A stretch of 64,000 nt of DNA, taken from contig PBNW01000078.1 in the NCBI GenBank assembly GCA_002723255.1, positions 1-64,000 on the forward strand, read 5' to 3'. The notes beneath the pieces were generated by a model. That model saw nothing but the letters and a program-made list of their open reading frames with translations. It made no database searches and was not told the DNA's origin. Below, in pieces: positions 8,387 to 17,575 of this stretch. Source of the DNA: Pelagibacterium sp. GTDB lineage: Bacteria > Pseudomonadota > Alphaproteobacteria > Rhizobiales > Devosiaceae. A program made the position numbers and the translations under genes. Every line of letters starts with the position of its first letter. Position 1 is the first letter of the stretch.

Positions 8387-9195
8387 TGGCGGGGACCGAC
8401 AGCAGCAAGGAATTTGCGTTCCGGCCCACGCCGGCGATCATTCTGGTCGAGCCCCAGCTTGGCGAGAACATCGGGGCTGCGGCGCGGGCCATGGCCAATT
8501 TCGGGCTTTGGGATCTGCGGCTGGTCAATCCACGGGACGGATGGCCGAACGAAAAGGCCACGGCATCGGCGGCCAAGGCGCTGCCGGTGATCGAGCGGGT
8601 GCAGGTGTTCGAGACGCTGACAGAGGCGATGGCCGATCTCAATCTGGTCCTGGCAACGACGGCGCGCAACCGCGAGATGTTCAAGCCGGTGATCGGGCCC
8701 GACGAAGCGGCGGACCGGCTTTCGACCCATATCGGGGGCGGGCAGAAGGCCGGGATTTTGTTCGGGCGCGAGCGCTGGGGGCTCAACAATGACGAGGTGG
8801 CGCTGGCCGATGCCATCGTGACGCTGCCGGTCGAGCCGGCCTTTGCCTCGCTCAACATTGCCCAGGCGGTGCTGGTTATTGCCTATGAATGGCGGCGCGC
8901 GGCGCTCAAGGATCAGCCACTGCCCTTTTCTGCCGATGAGGGCGAGCCGGCACCGCGCGGGCAACTGGCCGCGATGACTGAACAATTGGGCGAAGCGCTC
9001 GACCGGGCGGGGTTTTTCAAGACCCCGGCGAAGCGGCCCGGCATGATGAACAATATTCGCGCCATGTTCGCGCGCGGCGGGTTCAACGCGCAGGAGGTGC
9101 GCACGCTGCGCGGCATCGTTGCGGCGCTCGACCGGCGGCACGAGCGGCCCAATCCTGCTCGGCACAAGGACGAGGACGCAGACGATTTGTCCTGA
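8386..9195 (+). CDS. trmJ: tRNA/rRNA 2'-O-methyltransferase, TrmJ-like (SPOUT class)
   Basis: SAM-dependent ribose methyltransferase of the TrmH/SpoU superfamily, probably acting at tRNA position 32. Motif 1 is IILVEPQLGENIGAAARAM, motif 2 GILFGRERWGLNNDEV, and motif 3 LPVEPAFASLNIAQAV, which together build the trefoil knot. The product is 269 residues, and the C-terminal extension (about residue 195 on) is typical of TrmJ. The start at 8386 overlaps the preceding stop codon; a longer frame reaching 8320 lies inside the GNAT gene and is rejected. Confidence 0.9.
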   Translation: MAGTDSSKEFAFRPTPAIILVEPQLGENIGAAARAMANFGLWDLRLVNPRDGWPNEKATASAAKALPVIERVQVFETLTEAMADLNLVLATTARNREMFKPVIGPDEAADRLSTHIGGGQKAGILFGRERWGLNNDEVALADAIVTLPVEPAFASLNIAQAVLVIAYEWRRAALKDQPLPFSADEGEPAPRGQLAAMTEQLGEALDRAGFFKTPAKRPGMMNNIRAMFARGGFNAQEVRTLRGIVAALDRRHERPNPARHKDEDADDLS

Positions 9196-9265
9196 GGTTG
9201 CCGTGCTCGGGTCTCGCAGCTAGGGTGGGACGCAAAACCCTCCCGTATTTCCAATCAGGTCTGTC

Positions 9266-10186
9266 ATGGTCGCCACGCAATCTCCCGCTCCCAAAGCTGG
9301 AGCCGGTTCACCGCAAAGCGGGATGGCGCTTATGATCGCGGCGGTTCTTCTGGTGCCGATCAGCGATGCGATGTCGAAGAGCCTGACAGGCCTTCTCAGC
9401 CCGTTCGAGATCGCCTTCTGGCGTTTCGCGTTTCAGATGGTGATGCTGGGGCTGTTCATTGTGGTGATGCGCCGGCGGCTGGCGCGGGGGCCATGGGGGC
9501 TGATGCTTCTGGGCGGGGCGACGATGGCGATCGTGCTCTCCTCGCTGATCGGGGCGTTCGTCACCATGCCGATTGCCACAGCGATCGCGATCTTTTTCGT
9601 CGAGCCGTTGATCCTGACAGTGCTTTCGGGCCTGCTGCTGGGGGAAAAGACCGGCTGGCGGCGCTATGTGGCGGTGGCCGTGGGGCTGGTTGGCGCGGTC
9701 GTCGTCATTCGGCCGAGTTGGGATATTTTCGGCTGGGCGTCGATTCTGCCGCTGATCGCAGCGACTGGATTTGCTTCCAATGCGATCGTCATGCGCAAGC
9801 TGGGCCGGCATATGGACGCCATTTCGATGCAGTTCTGGTTTTCGCTGGTGGCGATGGTGTTGATCGGGGTCGGATTTGCGCTGCTGGGCCAGTTCCAGTT
9901 GGTAAGCTTTTCGGGCGGCATCGATACCAGCGGACCCTGGGGGTTGCTGGTGTTCATGGGCATGTTCTCGGGGCTGACCTTCTTTTTGTTTGCCGAAGCC
10001 TTTCGGCGTACACCGGCTTCGACGCTGGCGCCGTTCCAGTATATCGAGATCATCGGGGCGACGATCGTGGGGTATATCGTGTTCGGCGATTTTCCAGACC
10101 TGTGGACCTGGGTGGGCACGGCCATCATACTGGCCTCCGGGCTCTACGTCTTTCACCGCGAGCGCAGGGTCGCCCGCAGCGCTTGA
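9266..10186 (+). CDS. DMT-superfamily permease (EamA family)
   Basis: Inner-membrane transporter of 306 residues with about ten hydrophobic segments in two EamA repeats. The first begins at GMALMIAAVLLVPISDAMSK and the second near LPLIAATGFASNAIVMR. It resembles the RhaT/EamA group of small-metabolite exporters; the substrate cannot be deduced. It lies 70 bases after trmJ with a weak ribosome-binding site and may share its transcript. Confidence 0.87.
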   Translation: MVATQSPAPKAGAGSPQSGMALMIAAVLLVPISDAMSKSLTGLLSPFEIAFWRFAFQMVMLGLFIVVMRRRLARGPWGLMLLGGATMAIVLSSLIGAFVTMPIATAIAIFFVEPLILTVLSGLLLGEKTGWRRYVAVAVGLVGAVVVIRPSWDIFGWASILPLIAATGFASNAIVMRKLGRHMDAISMQFWFSLVAMVLIGVGFALLGQFQLVSFSGGIDTSGPWGLLVFMGMFSGLTFFLFAEAFRRTPASTLAPFQYIEIIGATIVGYIVFGDFPDLWTWVGTAIILASGLYVFHRERRVARSA

Positions 10187-10323
10187 CTTTATGCGCTTTG
10201 CCCCCTAGAAACCGGCCATCCTGATCGGCTTTGTCCGTCAGGAAGCACCCGGGACCGTCGGTTTGCGTTTTTGGTCGGCTTTCGAGCCGGACCTGAAATT
10301 CACGTTTTTCGCACGGTCTGTCG

Positions 10324-10465
10324 GTTCTGCTTTCGGGCAGAACAGAGGAGGGCGCTGTCTTTTATCGGTTAGAGAATCCGTCCGGTCGATCCGGACGTCA
10401 TTCTCCAATTTTTTGTGTCGCGCTTTCGAACCGCAAAAGTCTGCAACTTTTGCCGAAAGCGCTCT
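10324..10465 (+). promoter_or_regulatory. Hairpin-rich leader of rpsD
   Basis: Three stems occur in the 160 bases before rpsD: GTTCTGC/GCAGAAC (10324-10343), GTCCGG/CCGGAC (10380-10396, with outer pairing 10371-10406), and the R-type palindrome GCGCTTTCG...CGAAAGCGC (10419-10463). The last ends 19 bases before the start codon. Bases 10187-10323 between the DMT gene and the first stem hold nothing recognisable. A role in S4 autoregulation is only an inference. Confidence 0.5.
10412..10465 (+). repeat. Palindromic repeat, R-family copy 2 (short form)
   Basis: Contains GTGTCGCGCTTTCGAACCGC and the inner pair GCAAAAGT/AACTTTTGC. It shares the GTCGCG...CGAACCGCAAAA core with copies at 3058, 18421 and 31557 but lacks the upstream TTGAC hairpin. 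Confidence 0.65.
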
Positions 10466-10483
10466 GATTTGAAAGGACAAGCG

Positions 10484-11101
10484 ATGTCAAAACGTCATTC
10501 GCAGAAGCACAAGATCGACCGCCGTCTCGGCGAAAATATCTGGGGTCGTCCCAAGTCCCCGCTCAATGCCCGCGCCTATGGCCCCGGCCAGCACGGCCAG
10601 CGCCGCAAGAGCAAGCTTTCCGACTTCGGTATTCAGCTGCGCGCCAAGCAGAAGCTGAAGGGGTATTACGGCTCGATCACCGAAAAGGCCTTCAAGCGCG
10701 TTTACGCCGAAGCTGCACGTCGTCGCGGTGATACCGGCGAAAACCTGATCGGCATTCTCGAAAGCCGTCTGGACGCCATCGTCTATCGCGCCAAGTTCGT
10801 GCCGACCGTGTTCGCGGCGCGCCAGTTCGTCAACCATGGCCATGTTCAGGTCAATGGCAAGCGCGTCAACATTCCGAGCTACAACGTGCAGCCGGGCGAT
10901 GTGATCTCGGTCCGTGAGCGCTCCAAGCAGCTCACCATCGTTCTCGAAGCCGTCCAGCTCGCCGAGCGCGACGTGCCCGACTACGTCGATGCCGATCACT
11001 CCAAGATGACCGCGACCTTCGTCCGCGTCCCGACCCTGGGCGATGTGCCCTATCCGGTCCAGATGGAACCGAACCTGGTTGTGGAATTCTATTCGCGCTA
11101 A
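10484..11101 (+). CDS. rpsD: 30S ribosomal protein S4
   Basis: Primary 16S rRNA-binding protein that starts assembly of the 30S body. It is 205 residues long and begins [20 protein letters not shown]. The S4 RNA-binding domain lies at about residues 94-155 ([33 protein letters not shown]). It is monocistronic with a strong terminator, as in other alphaproteobacteria, and is not in an alpha operon. The start at 10484 has GAAAGGAC upstream; the longer upstream frame runs through the R-family palindrome and is not coding. Confidence 0.97.
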   Translation: MSKRHSQKHKIDRRLGENIWGRPKSPLNARAYGPGQHGQRRKSKLSDFGIQLRAKQKLKGYYGSITEKAFKRVYAEAARRRGDTGENLIGILESRLDAIVYRAKFVPTVFAARQFVNHGHVQVNGKRVNIPSYNVQPGDVISVRERSKQLTIVLEAVQLAERDVPDYVDADHSKMTATFVRVPTLGDVPYPVQMEPNLVVEFYSR

Positions 11102-11124
11102 GCGAACCATACAGTTTTACGAAC

Positions 11125-11156
11125 AAGGGCCGCCCGGTGGGCGGCCCTTTTTGTTT
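11125..11156 (+). terminator. Terminator of rpsD
   Basis: GGGCCGCCC (11127-11135), loop GGT and GGGCGGCCC (11139-11147) are followed by TTTTTGTTT. The same 32 bases recur at 12987-13018. Confidence 0.92.
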
Positions 11157-11374
11157 GGCCCGCCCATATGCGCGGACGTTCCGCCTTGCGGAATGCTGGC
11201 TGGCGGGGTTTGCCAGTACCCTGGCGCGCCGCAATCATTTGATCGTTCAATTCCGGACAGTTTGAGAGCACCAGTCCGCTGGGCGGTGCACGGCAGGCGT
11301 TTGCGTGCGTAGCAGGCGTCGACTGCCGTCTGCCGGTTTGAACCTAATGTTGCCATTCGTTTGAGGAGGACGAG

Positions 11375-12970
11375 ATGACTAACAACAGGGCCAATGGACC
11401 TGGCAGGATGGGCCGAGCGGCGCTGGTCGCCGGGTTGATCGCAGGGCTGGGCACGATGCCGGGGTGGGCTGTCGAGATTGCTGCGGACAGTGCCGCCGGC
11501 TGGTGCGAGAGTCTTTCAGGCTTCGCGTATCCGGACCTGCGGATTGACAGCACCGAACTGCGGCTGGACGAGATGAGTGGCGAGACAAGTTTGCCGCCCC
11601 ATTGTGTTCTCACAGGCTACATGGAAGAGCGCAAGGGCGTTGACGACGTCGCGTTTTCGACCGGGTTCGAGCTGCGCTTGCCACTCGACTGGAACGAGCG
11701 GTTCTACTTCCAGGGCGGTGGCGGGACTGACGGTTCGATCCGTCCGGCCGTTGGAACGAACACGGCCGGCCAGCCGCCGGCGCTGACGATGGGCTACGCC
11801 GTGGTTTCCACCGATGCCGGACATACAGGGTCGAACGGGCGCGATGCATCGTTCGGGCTCGACCCCAAGGCGCGCATCGACTGGGGGTACAATTCGCTCG
11901 ATCTAGTAACGGGTGTCTCCAAGTCGCTGCTGCAGTCGGCCTATGACATGGCACCGCGCTATTCTTATCTTGTCGGTGCGTCGAATGGTGGCCGGCAGGG
12001 GCTTACCGCTGCCCAGCGCTTTGCCAACCATTTCGATGGCATCATCGCGGGGGCCCCCATCATCTCGCAGTCGCGCGGACACGTCGCGACGGCATGGGAT
12101 CTGGCGGCGATGGCCGAGATTGCGCCGCGTGACGCCGAAGGACGTCCGCTCCTGAGCGAGGCCTATTCGCAGGCCGACACCGACCTGATCTTTGCCGAAA
12201 TGATCGCCCAGTGCGATGGACTCGATGGTCTGGAAGACGGGATCATCGATCTGCCGCTGCGGTGCCAATATGATCCTTCGCCGATCGTCTGCGAGGGCGA
12301 AAAGACCGATAGCTGCATCACGGCGGTGCAGGCCGAGGCCTTCGTCAAGGTTCATGAAGGCGCGCGCAACGCGGCCGGTGAGCAACTTTATGCGCCATTT
12401 CCTTATGACCCCGGTTCTGACTTCCGCAGATGGAAGCTGGGGACAGCGACCGAATGGCCCAACAACAACCCGCGGGCAACCAACACATCGATCCGCTATG
12501 TTTTCATGACGCCGCCCGATCCCGATTTCGATTCCTTTGCCTTCGATTTCGAGACCGATCCTGCAGCCCTGGAAGGCTCGGCAGAGTTTTCCAGTGCCAA
12601 CAGCCCCAATATGGACGCCTTCCGCTTCGCGGGCGGAAAAGTGATTGTCTATCATGGCACAGGCGATCAGGGCGTTTCGGCCATCGACACTGTGGATTGG
12701 TATGACGCAATGATCGAGCGTTATGGCAGTGCGGAGGCGGTGCAGGATTTTGCGCGGCTGTATCTGATGCCCGGCGTCGGGCACGTTTCGGGTGGAACGG
12801 GCCCGGAATTGTTCGACGGTCTTGATGCGCTGGTTGCCTGGGTTGAAGACGGTGTCGCCCCTGGCCATCTGCCGGTGAGCGGCGGCACTCCGGATCGCGA
12901 GCGTCTCTTGTGCGTTTATCCGGCCGAAACCCGCTATGACGCGGCCAGCGCGGCGTTTATCTGCGAGTAA
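11375..12970 (+). CDS. Tannase/feruloyl-esterase family secreted hydrolase
   Basis: Exported alpha/beta-hydrolase (531 residues, signal peptide to about residue 32) of the tannase family, which cleaves aromatic esters such as gallate or ferulate esters. Predicted triad: Ser203 (GASNGGRQG), Asp431 (YHGTGDQG) and His470 (PGVGHVSGG). A probable Ca-binding lid loop lies at CDGLDGLEDGIIDLPLRC (280-297). The family's CS-D-HC signature is altered: residue 202 is Ala and 471 is Val where a disulfide-linked Cys pair is expected. It has GGAGGA at the start and its own terminator. Bases 11157-11374 upstream show nothing but a presumed promoter. Confidence 0.88.
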   Translation: MTNNRANGPGRMGRAALVAGLIAGLGTMPGWAVEIAADSAAGWCESLSGFAYPDLRIDSTELRLDEMSGETSLPPHCVLTGYMEERKGVDDVAFSTGFELRLPLDWNERFYFQGGGGTDGSIRPAVGTNTAGQPPALTMGYAVVSTDAGHTGSNGRDASFGLDPKARIDWGYNSLDLVTGVSKSLLQSAYDMAPRYSYLVGASNGGRQGLTAAQRFANHFDGIIAGAPIISQSRGHVATAWDLAAMAEIAPRDAEGRPLLSEAYSQADTDLIFAEMIAQCDGLDGLEDGIIDLPLRCQYDPSPIVCEGEKTDSCITAVQAEAFVKVHEGARNAAGEQLYAPFPYDPGSDFRRWKLGTATEWPNNNPRATNTSIRYVFMTPPDPDFDSFAFDFETDPAALEGSAEFSSANSPNMDAFRFAGGKVIVYHGTGDQGVSAIDTVDWYDAMIERYGSAEAVQDFARLYLMPGVGHVSGGTGPELFDGLDALVAWVEDGVAPGHLPVSGGTPDRERLLCVYPAETRYDAASAAFICE

Positions 12971-12986
12971 AGTTACCCAAGACGCG

Positions 12987-13018
12987 AAGGGCCGCCCGGT
13001 GGGCGGCCCTTTTTGTTT
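12987..13018 (+). terminator. Terminator of tannase-family gene
   Basis: Identical in sequence to the rpsD terminator (9-bp stem, GGT loop, TTTTTGTTT). It ends one base before the stop of the convergent SbmA gene. Confidence 0.92.
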
Positions 13019-13019
13019 G

Positions 13020-14396
13020 TCAGTCCGCGTATTGGCTGACCGATTCCTTGATCGGTTCCTGATCGCGCGGGATGTGGCTTTCAAAGTGCATCAGACGCTT
13101 GTGGACCGAGAGCAGTTCGATGACCGTGGACCAGGCGCGGGCCAGGAACTGGAACGAGGACGAAACCTGGCCGAAGGCCTGCTGGACCTGCTGATAGAGC
13201 CCGAGCGTCAGGGCACCTGCGAGGATGGATGGCGAGAGGGCGAGGAGCGGGATGTAGCCTGCGAGGTTGAGATAACCGTAGCGGGCGAGATTGAAGTAGG
13301 TGTAGTGCCAATAGAGGCGGAAATAGTTCTTCTGCACATTGGCAAACAGCTCGCGCCATGTGGCGGGCTGGGCATATTCCTCGTGGTCTTCGCCATAGAC
13401 CAGTTCCTTGCGATAGGCCGCCTCGACCTTCTGGTTCTCGAAGTTGAGGCCCGGCAGCTTTATGCCGACTACGGCCAGCAGCACGGTGCCGAAGGCCGCC
13501 GACAGCAGCGCCACCCAGACAAGACTACCCGGCACGTCGCCGATCAGGGGCAGGGAGGTGACGTTTTGCGACAGGGTCCACAAGAGTGGGATGAACACCA
13601 CAAGGGTAATCAGCGAATCGAGGAAGGCGACGCCGAGATCCTCGGTGATCGAAGCAAAGCGCATCGTATCTTCCTGCACGCGCTGGGCGGCACCTTCCGT
13701 GGAGCGGATCGAGGGCCACCAGGCCATGTAGTAGGAGTTCATCGCCTTGCGCCAGCGGAAGACGTAGTGGGCTGTATAGAACGCAACGATCACCGCCACG
13801 ATAATGCGCGGCATCAGGACGACGAAAGCCTCTGCGATCTGGCCGTAAAATTCTTCGGGTGTCACGGACCCCGGTTCGGTCAGGGCCAATTGCATGGTGT
13901 TGAAAAAACGGCCCTGCCAATTGTTGATGAAGGCGTCGACCTGAACGTTGAAATAGACCAGCAGCATGATCGCCACGGTGCTGACCACGGACCACCAGTA
14001 CCATTCATTGCGTTTGTAATTGTACCAGAACACACAGAAGCCGACGGCCAGAATGAGCAGGTACTGGTAAAACCAGACCCGCTCGGCGGTAAGGAACGAG
14101 CCTTCCGGCAGGCAGCGCGCTTCGGTGGCCGAGGGGGCATCGGACTCCGTTATCGAGGAATCGGGCAAATCGGGCTCGGAGAGCTCGGCGCCCGGCACGG
14201 CCTGGGCCGTGTCGCCCACGCCCGGCGGCGTCGCCGGCTCGGTGGGCGCGCATGGGGGGGGCAGTAGGAACCGGTCCAGGCTGAGATAGGGCTGGAGCGT
14301 TGGACCCAGCGCCGACCAGCCGATGATCGCCAGGATCAACAAGCCGAGAAGGGATGAGAAAAACTGCTTGGGGACCGGGAAGAAAGATCGAAACAT
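13020..14396 (-). CDS. SbmA/BacA-family peptide transporter
   Basis: Inner-membrane proton-driven importer of peptides; rhizobial BacA is needed for symbiosis and for very-long-chain fatty-acid lipid A. The 458-residue product begins MFRSFFPVPKQFF. It contains the family blocks VFRWRKAMNSYYMAWW, EGAAQRVQEDTMRFAS and GIKLPGLNFENQKVEAAYRKELVYGE. E. coli SbmA has 406 residues. The difference is mostly an acidic, proline-rich periplasmic loop at about residues 47-98 between TM1 and TM2, bounded by Cys49 and Cys95. The ATG at 14396 has CGGAG upstream and matches SbmA starts, unlike the longer frame. Confidence 0.92.
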   Translation of the reverse strand: MFRSFFPVPKQFFSSLLGLLILAIIGWSALGPTLQPYLSLDRFLLPPPCAPTEPATPPGVGDTAQAVPGAELSEPDLPDSSITESDAPSATEARCLPEGSFLTAERVWFYQYLLILAVGFCVFWYNYKRNEWYWWSVVSTVAIMLLVYFNVQVDAFINNWQGRFFNTMQLALTEPGSVTPEEFYGQIAEAFVVLMPRIIVAVIVAFYTAHYVFRWRKAMNSYYMAWWPSIRSTEGAAQRVQEDTMRFASITEDLGVAFLDSLITLVVFIPLLWTLSQNVTSLPLIGDVPGSLVWVALLSAAFGTVLLAVVGIKLPGLNFENQKVEAAYRKELVYGEDHEEYAQPATWRELFANVQKNYFRLYWHYTYFNLARYGYLNLAGYIPLLALSPSILAGALTLGLYQQVQQAFGQVSSSFQFLARAWSTVIELLSVHKRLMHFESHIPRDQEPIKESVSQYAD

Positions 14397-14804
14397 TGCA
14401 CGCTCCGTATAGGACGGCGACTCGTCATTCCAGCTGCGGGCCGCGAACGATGATCTAAGGCCGGGAATCCGGCGCATGCAAGACCGCGCAGGAGCCAGAT
14501 CAGCGCTGATCGAAGGCAATTGAGCGGTTTTTGACAAGAATGCGTATCTGCGCGTTGAGCGAAGGGCAATGTCTGGGGGATATGAATGGGCAAGCCGGAT
14601 CGCAGATGGTTCCTGACGGGTCCGGTTCGAACGGGTTCACAGTAGCCTTGTTCTGCGTCACTGGGCCGGGTGAGCCGCAATCGCGGGTTTCGCCCGGCCT
14701 GTCGTTCCTGAAATCGGCACCTGCCCCTTTTCCCCCGCGCCGGCGGCATGTATCAAACGCATGCGCCCCAGCTTCACATTTCGTCTGGCGCGAGAAGGGT
14801 CAAA
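14397..14804. other. Intergenic region between divergent sbmA-like gene and ttcA
   Basis: About 408 bases with no supportable gene on either strand and no member of the repeat families. It presumably contains the two divergent promoters; no convincing operator was seen. Confidence 0.5.
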
Positions 14805-15656
14805 ATGAGTATTGCCGAACCTATCGCCGATCCCGATGAGTCCTGCCCGGCGCTGTTTCGGGATGCGCCGGCGGGCGTGGAGTTCAACAAGCTGCGCAAG
14901 CGGCTGATCCGTCAGGTCCGCGAAACGCTCGATGCCTATGGCATGGTGCGGCCGGGCACGAAATGGCTGGTCGCGCTGTCGGGTGGCAAGGACAGCTACG
15001 GGCTTCTGGCGGTGCTGCTCGACCTCAAATGGCGCGGGCTTTTGCCGGTCGAGCTTCTGGCGTGCAATCTCGACCAGGGACAGCCCAATTTCCCCAAACA
15101 CATCCTGCCTGAATTTCTCGAGCGCAACGGTATCGCGCACAGGATCGAATATCAGGACACCTATTCGATCGTCACCGACAAGCTGCCACAAGGCGCGACC
15201 TATTGCTCGCTGTGTTCGCGGCTGCGGCGCGGGCATCTCTATCGCATCGCGCGCGAGGAAGGGTGTTCCGCGCTGGTGCTTGGCCATCACCGCGAGGACA
15301 TCCTGGAAACCTTCTTCATGAACTTCTTTCATGGGGGCAAGCTGGCGGCCATGCCGCCCAAATTGCTCAATGACGAGGGCGATGTCGAAGTGCTGCGCCC
15401 GCTGGCCTTTTGCGCCGAGGCCGATCTGGCCCGGTTTGCAGAAGCGCTCGAATTCCCAATCATTCCCTGCGATCTGTGCGGCTCGCAGGACGGGCTGCAG
15501 CGCAACGCCATGAAGGCGATGCTCGATGATTTCGAGCGCAAGATGCCGGGACGCAAGGACGTGATGATCCGGGCGCTGGGCAATATCAATCCCAGCCACA
15601 TGCTGGACCCGAAACTTTTCGACTTCGCCGCACTGGCGGCCAGGATGGACCAATGA
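14805..15656 (+). CDS. ttcA: tRNA 2-thiocytidine(32) synthetase TtcA
   Basis: ATP- and Fe-S-dependent thiolation of cytidine 32 in tRNA. The 283-residue protein has the PP-loop SGGKDS (59-64), Cys134 and Cys137 ([11 protein letters not shown]), and Cys222/Cys225 (PCDLC). The first pair and one of the second ligate the 4Fe-4S cluster in TtcA. The start at 14805 has AGAAGGG upstream; 19 further in-frame codons upstream are rejected. The stop overlaps the next start (ATGA), so it is co-translated with the phosphatase. Confidence 0.94.
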   Translation: MSIAEPIADPDESCPALFRDAPAGVEFNKLRKRLIRQVRETLDAYGMVRPGTKWLVALSGGKDSYGLLAVLLDLKWRGLLPVELLACNLDQGQPNFPKHILPEFLERNGIAHRIEYQDTYSIVTDKLPQGATYCSLCSRLRRGHLYRIAREEGCSALVLGHHREDILETFFMNFFHGGKLAAMPPKLLNDEGDVEVLRPLAFCAEADLARFAEALEFPIIPCDLCGSQDGLQRNAMKAMLDDFERKMPGRKDVMIRALGNINPSHMLDPKLFDFAALAARMDQ

Positions 15657-16465
15657 ACATCGAGCGCCTGACGGCAATTCTGCGTGAGGCAGCGGCCAAG
15701 GAAATCATGCCGCGGTTCCGGCGGCTCGATGAAGGCGCGATCCGCACCAAATCGCACGCCCATGACCTGGTGACCGAAGCCGACGAAGCGTCGGAGCGGT
15801 TCATTACCGAGGCGATCAAGGCAGCTTCACCACAGACCGTGGTGATCGGCGAGGAAGCGGTGGCCGCCAACCCCAAGCTGCTCGACACTCATTTCGAGAA
15901 CGAGACGGTTGTCTATGTCGATCCGGTGGACGGCACCTGGAATTTTGCAGCCGGGTTGCCGCTGTTCGCGGTAATGGCGGCGGTGGTGCACAAGGGCGAG
16001 GTGGTCGCCGGGGTGATCTACGATCCGGTGGGGGATGACTGGATGATGACCGAGCGCGGCTGCGGGTGTTTCCAGGTGTTTCCCGACGGACGCATTGTGG
16101 CGCAGAAATTTGCCGCTCCGGTGCCGCTCGACCAGATGGCCGGCACGGCATCGGCATCTTACGTCGCACAGGACAAGCGGGCCGAAGTTCTGGCCAATCT
16201 GGCCAAAATCCACACGCTGGCCGCCTATCGCTGCGCTGGACATGAATACCGGCTGGGGGCGGGCGGCAGCCTCAACTTCATGATGTATAACAAGCTCACG
16301 CCCTGGGATCACGCGGCGGGATCGCTGATGATGGTGGAAGCGGGCGCCCATGTGGCCCATTTCGACGGCTCGGCGTACAAACCCGCCCATATGGAGGGCG
16401 GGCTTCTGGTGGCAGGCAGCAGGGACAGCTGGGACGAACTGCGCCGCGAGGTGTTTACCGTCTAG
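15653..16465 (+). CDS. Inositol monophosphatase family protein
   Basis: Mg-dependent phosphatase of the IMPase/FBPase/CysQ superfamily with 270 residues. Metal motifs are GEEAV (66-70), DPVDGT (90-95) and WDHAAG (218-223). It could act on inositol-1-phosphate, histidinol phosphate or 3'-phosphoadenosine phosphate; none can be preferred from sequence. It is translationally coupled to ttcA by a 4-base overlap. A repeat begins within about 10 bases of its stop. Confidence 0.9.
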   Translation: MNIERLTAILREAAAKEIMPRFRRLDEGAIRTKSHAHDLVTEADEASERFITEAIKAASPQTVVIGEEAVAANPKLLDTHFENETVVYVDPVDGTWNFAAGLPLFAVMAAVVHKGEVVAGVIYDPVGDDWMMTERGCGCFQVFPDGRIVAQKFAAPVPLDQMAGTASASYVAQDKRAEVLANLAKIHTLAAYRCAGHEYRLGAGGSLNFMMYNKLTPWDHAAGSLMMVEAGAHVAHFDGSAYKPAHMEGGLLVAGSRDSWDELRREVFTV

Positions 16466-16471
16466 AGTCAT

Positions 16472-16590
16472 TCAGGATTTGATTGACTCAAATTCTCGGC
16501 TCCAAACCCTTGTTTTGTCGCGTGTCCGAACTGGAAAACAGTTTCCATCCCCGATCGCGTCGCGGACAGGGTTTTGCTGGACACGCTCCA
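16472..16590 (+). repeat. Palindromic repeat, R-family copy 3 (left border of cassette)
   Basis: Starts with ATTTGA-TTGAC-TCAAAT (16477-16493), then the GTTTTGTCGCGTGTCCGAAC core, and ends with GGTTTTGCTGGACACGCTCC, which pairs with the core. It is in the same orientation as copy 4 at 18421 and differs from it at about 10 of 112 aligned bases by hand count. Confidence 0.85.
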
Positions 16591-16630
16591 GGCTTTGGTC
16601 CAACGCAGCAAAGCTGCCGCTGTCTGCCGA

Positions 16631-17365
16631 TCATTCGACCCGAATCGTAATCGGGTCACTGTAGAGATCGAAATCAGTCCGCCCAGGTGCCGTGGCCGTG
16701 AACATCAATGCCCGGGCAGGGGTCGGCCCGCCGCAACTGCGGCTGTTGCGCAGTCCTATGCCGCCGTCGGACCATGAGCCTATATCGATGTCGGGCAGGT
16801 CTTTTCGGGTAACCTCCCAGGCTGGAGGCATCTCGCCGCACGCGCCGCGCCGACCATGAATGATCTCGGAGTCCCCGACGCCCAGCGTCACGAGCCTGTG
16901 GTACTCGATTTCGGGATATCCCGTGCTTTGGGGGGCGGGCGAGAGAAGCAGGTAGGCGAGGGTTCCGGCCAGGCCAATCAGGCATATGACAGTTCCAGCC
17001 AACATCAACTGCAACTGCCTGATCTGAGTTCGGCCATTATCGATCTTACTGTCGTTTGCTCCGGTCTCAGCGGGCTTTCGGGCTTCCTGGTAAAGCGCAT
17101 TCCAGCCCGCGCTCAAGTCCTCCCGGGACTCGATCTGCAGGACCTTGGTGAGGAGCAGGAAGTTGCGGCGCCGGGGAACGTGAGTACCGTTTCGCCAATT
17201 GTGCAGGTTCCTTAGCGTCGCCTCGAACGACTCCTGGGATTTGCTGCCCGAGGCCAGGCAAAGCTCTTCGGCCAGAGCCATGTTGTCGAGATGGCCCTGG
17301 CGGATGCATATGGCGTCGAGCAGCTCGTGCCAGTGCCGATATCCTGCAATGTTATCGTTTTCCAT
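16631..17365 (-). CDS. Unknown HTH-like, single-TM, periplasmic-domain protein
   Basis: Not a recognised family. The 244-residue product has an N-terminal cytoplasmic helical region (1-95) whose segment LRNLHNWRNGTHVPRRRNF (51-69) reads like an XRE-type helix-turn-helix, a linker (96-118), one TM helix (119-141) and a C-terminal periplasmic part. That part holds Cys176 and Cys211, a possible disulfide, and ends in a beta-rich ARALMFTATAPGRTDFDLY. The architecture suggests a membrane-anchored one-component regulator or an anti-sigma-like sensor. It is divergent from two small secreted-protein genes. The start at 17365 has GGAGAAGG upstream; the longer frame lacks support. Confidence 0.7.
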   Translation of the reverse strand: MENDNIAGYRHWHELLDAICIRQGHLDNMALAEELCLASGSKSQESFEATLRNLHNWRNGTHVPRRRNFLLLTKVLQIESREDLSAGWNALYQEARKPAETGANDSKIDNGRTQIRQLQLMLAGTVICLIGLAGTLAYLLLSPAPQSTGYPEIEYHRLVTLGVGDSEIIHGRRGACGEMPPAWEVTRKDLPDIDIGSWSDGGIGLRNSRSCGGPTPARALMFTATAPGRTDFDLYSDPITIRVE

Positions 17366-17575
17366 TGCCTTCTCCCGTCTCAGCCATTCGACAATAAGCA
17401 TATGAGTTATCACAGTAAATCCCCGAAAATGCCCCGCAGTCTCGGGATCTTCCGGGAATGTCCAAGACATCGGCATGGCAAGATGATTAAGGCTGCTTTC
17501 GCGCTCTCGTCGAACCGGGATAGGCCGTGATTGGCGCAGGGGCGATCACTAGCTCTCATTAAAACGGAGGAATAA

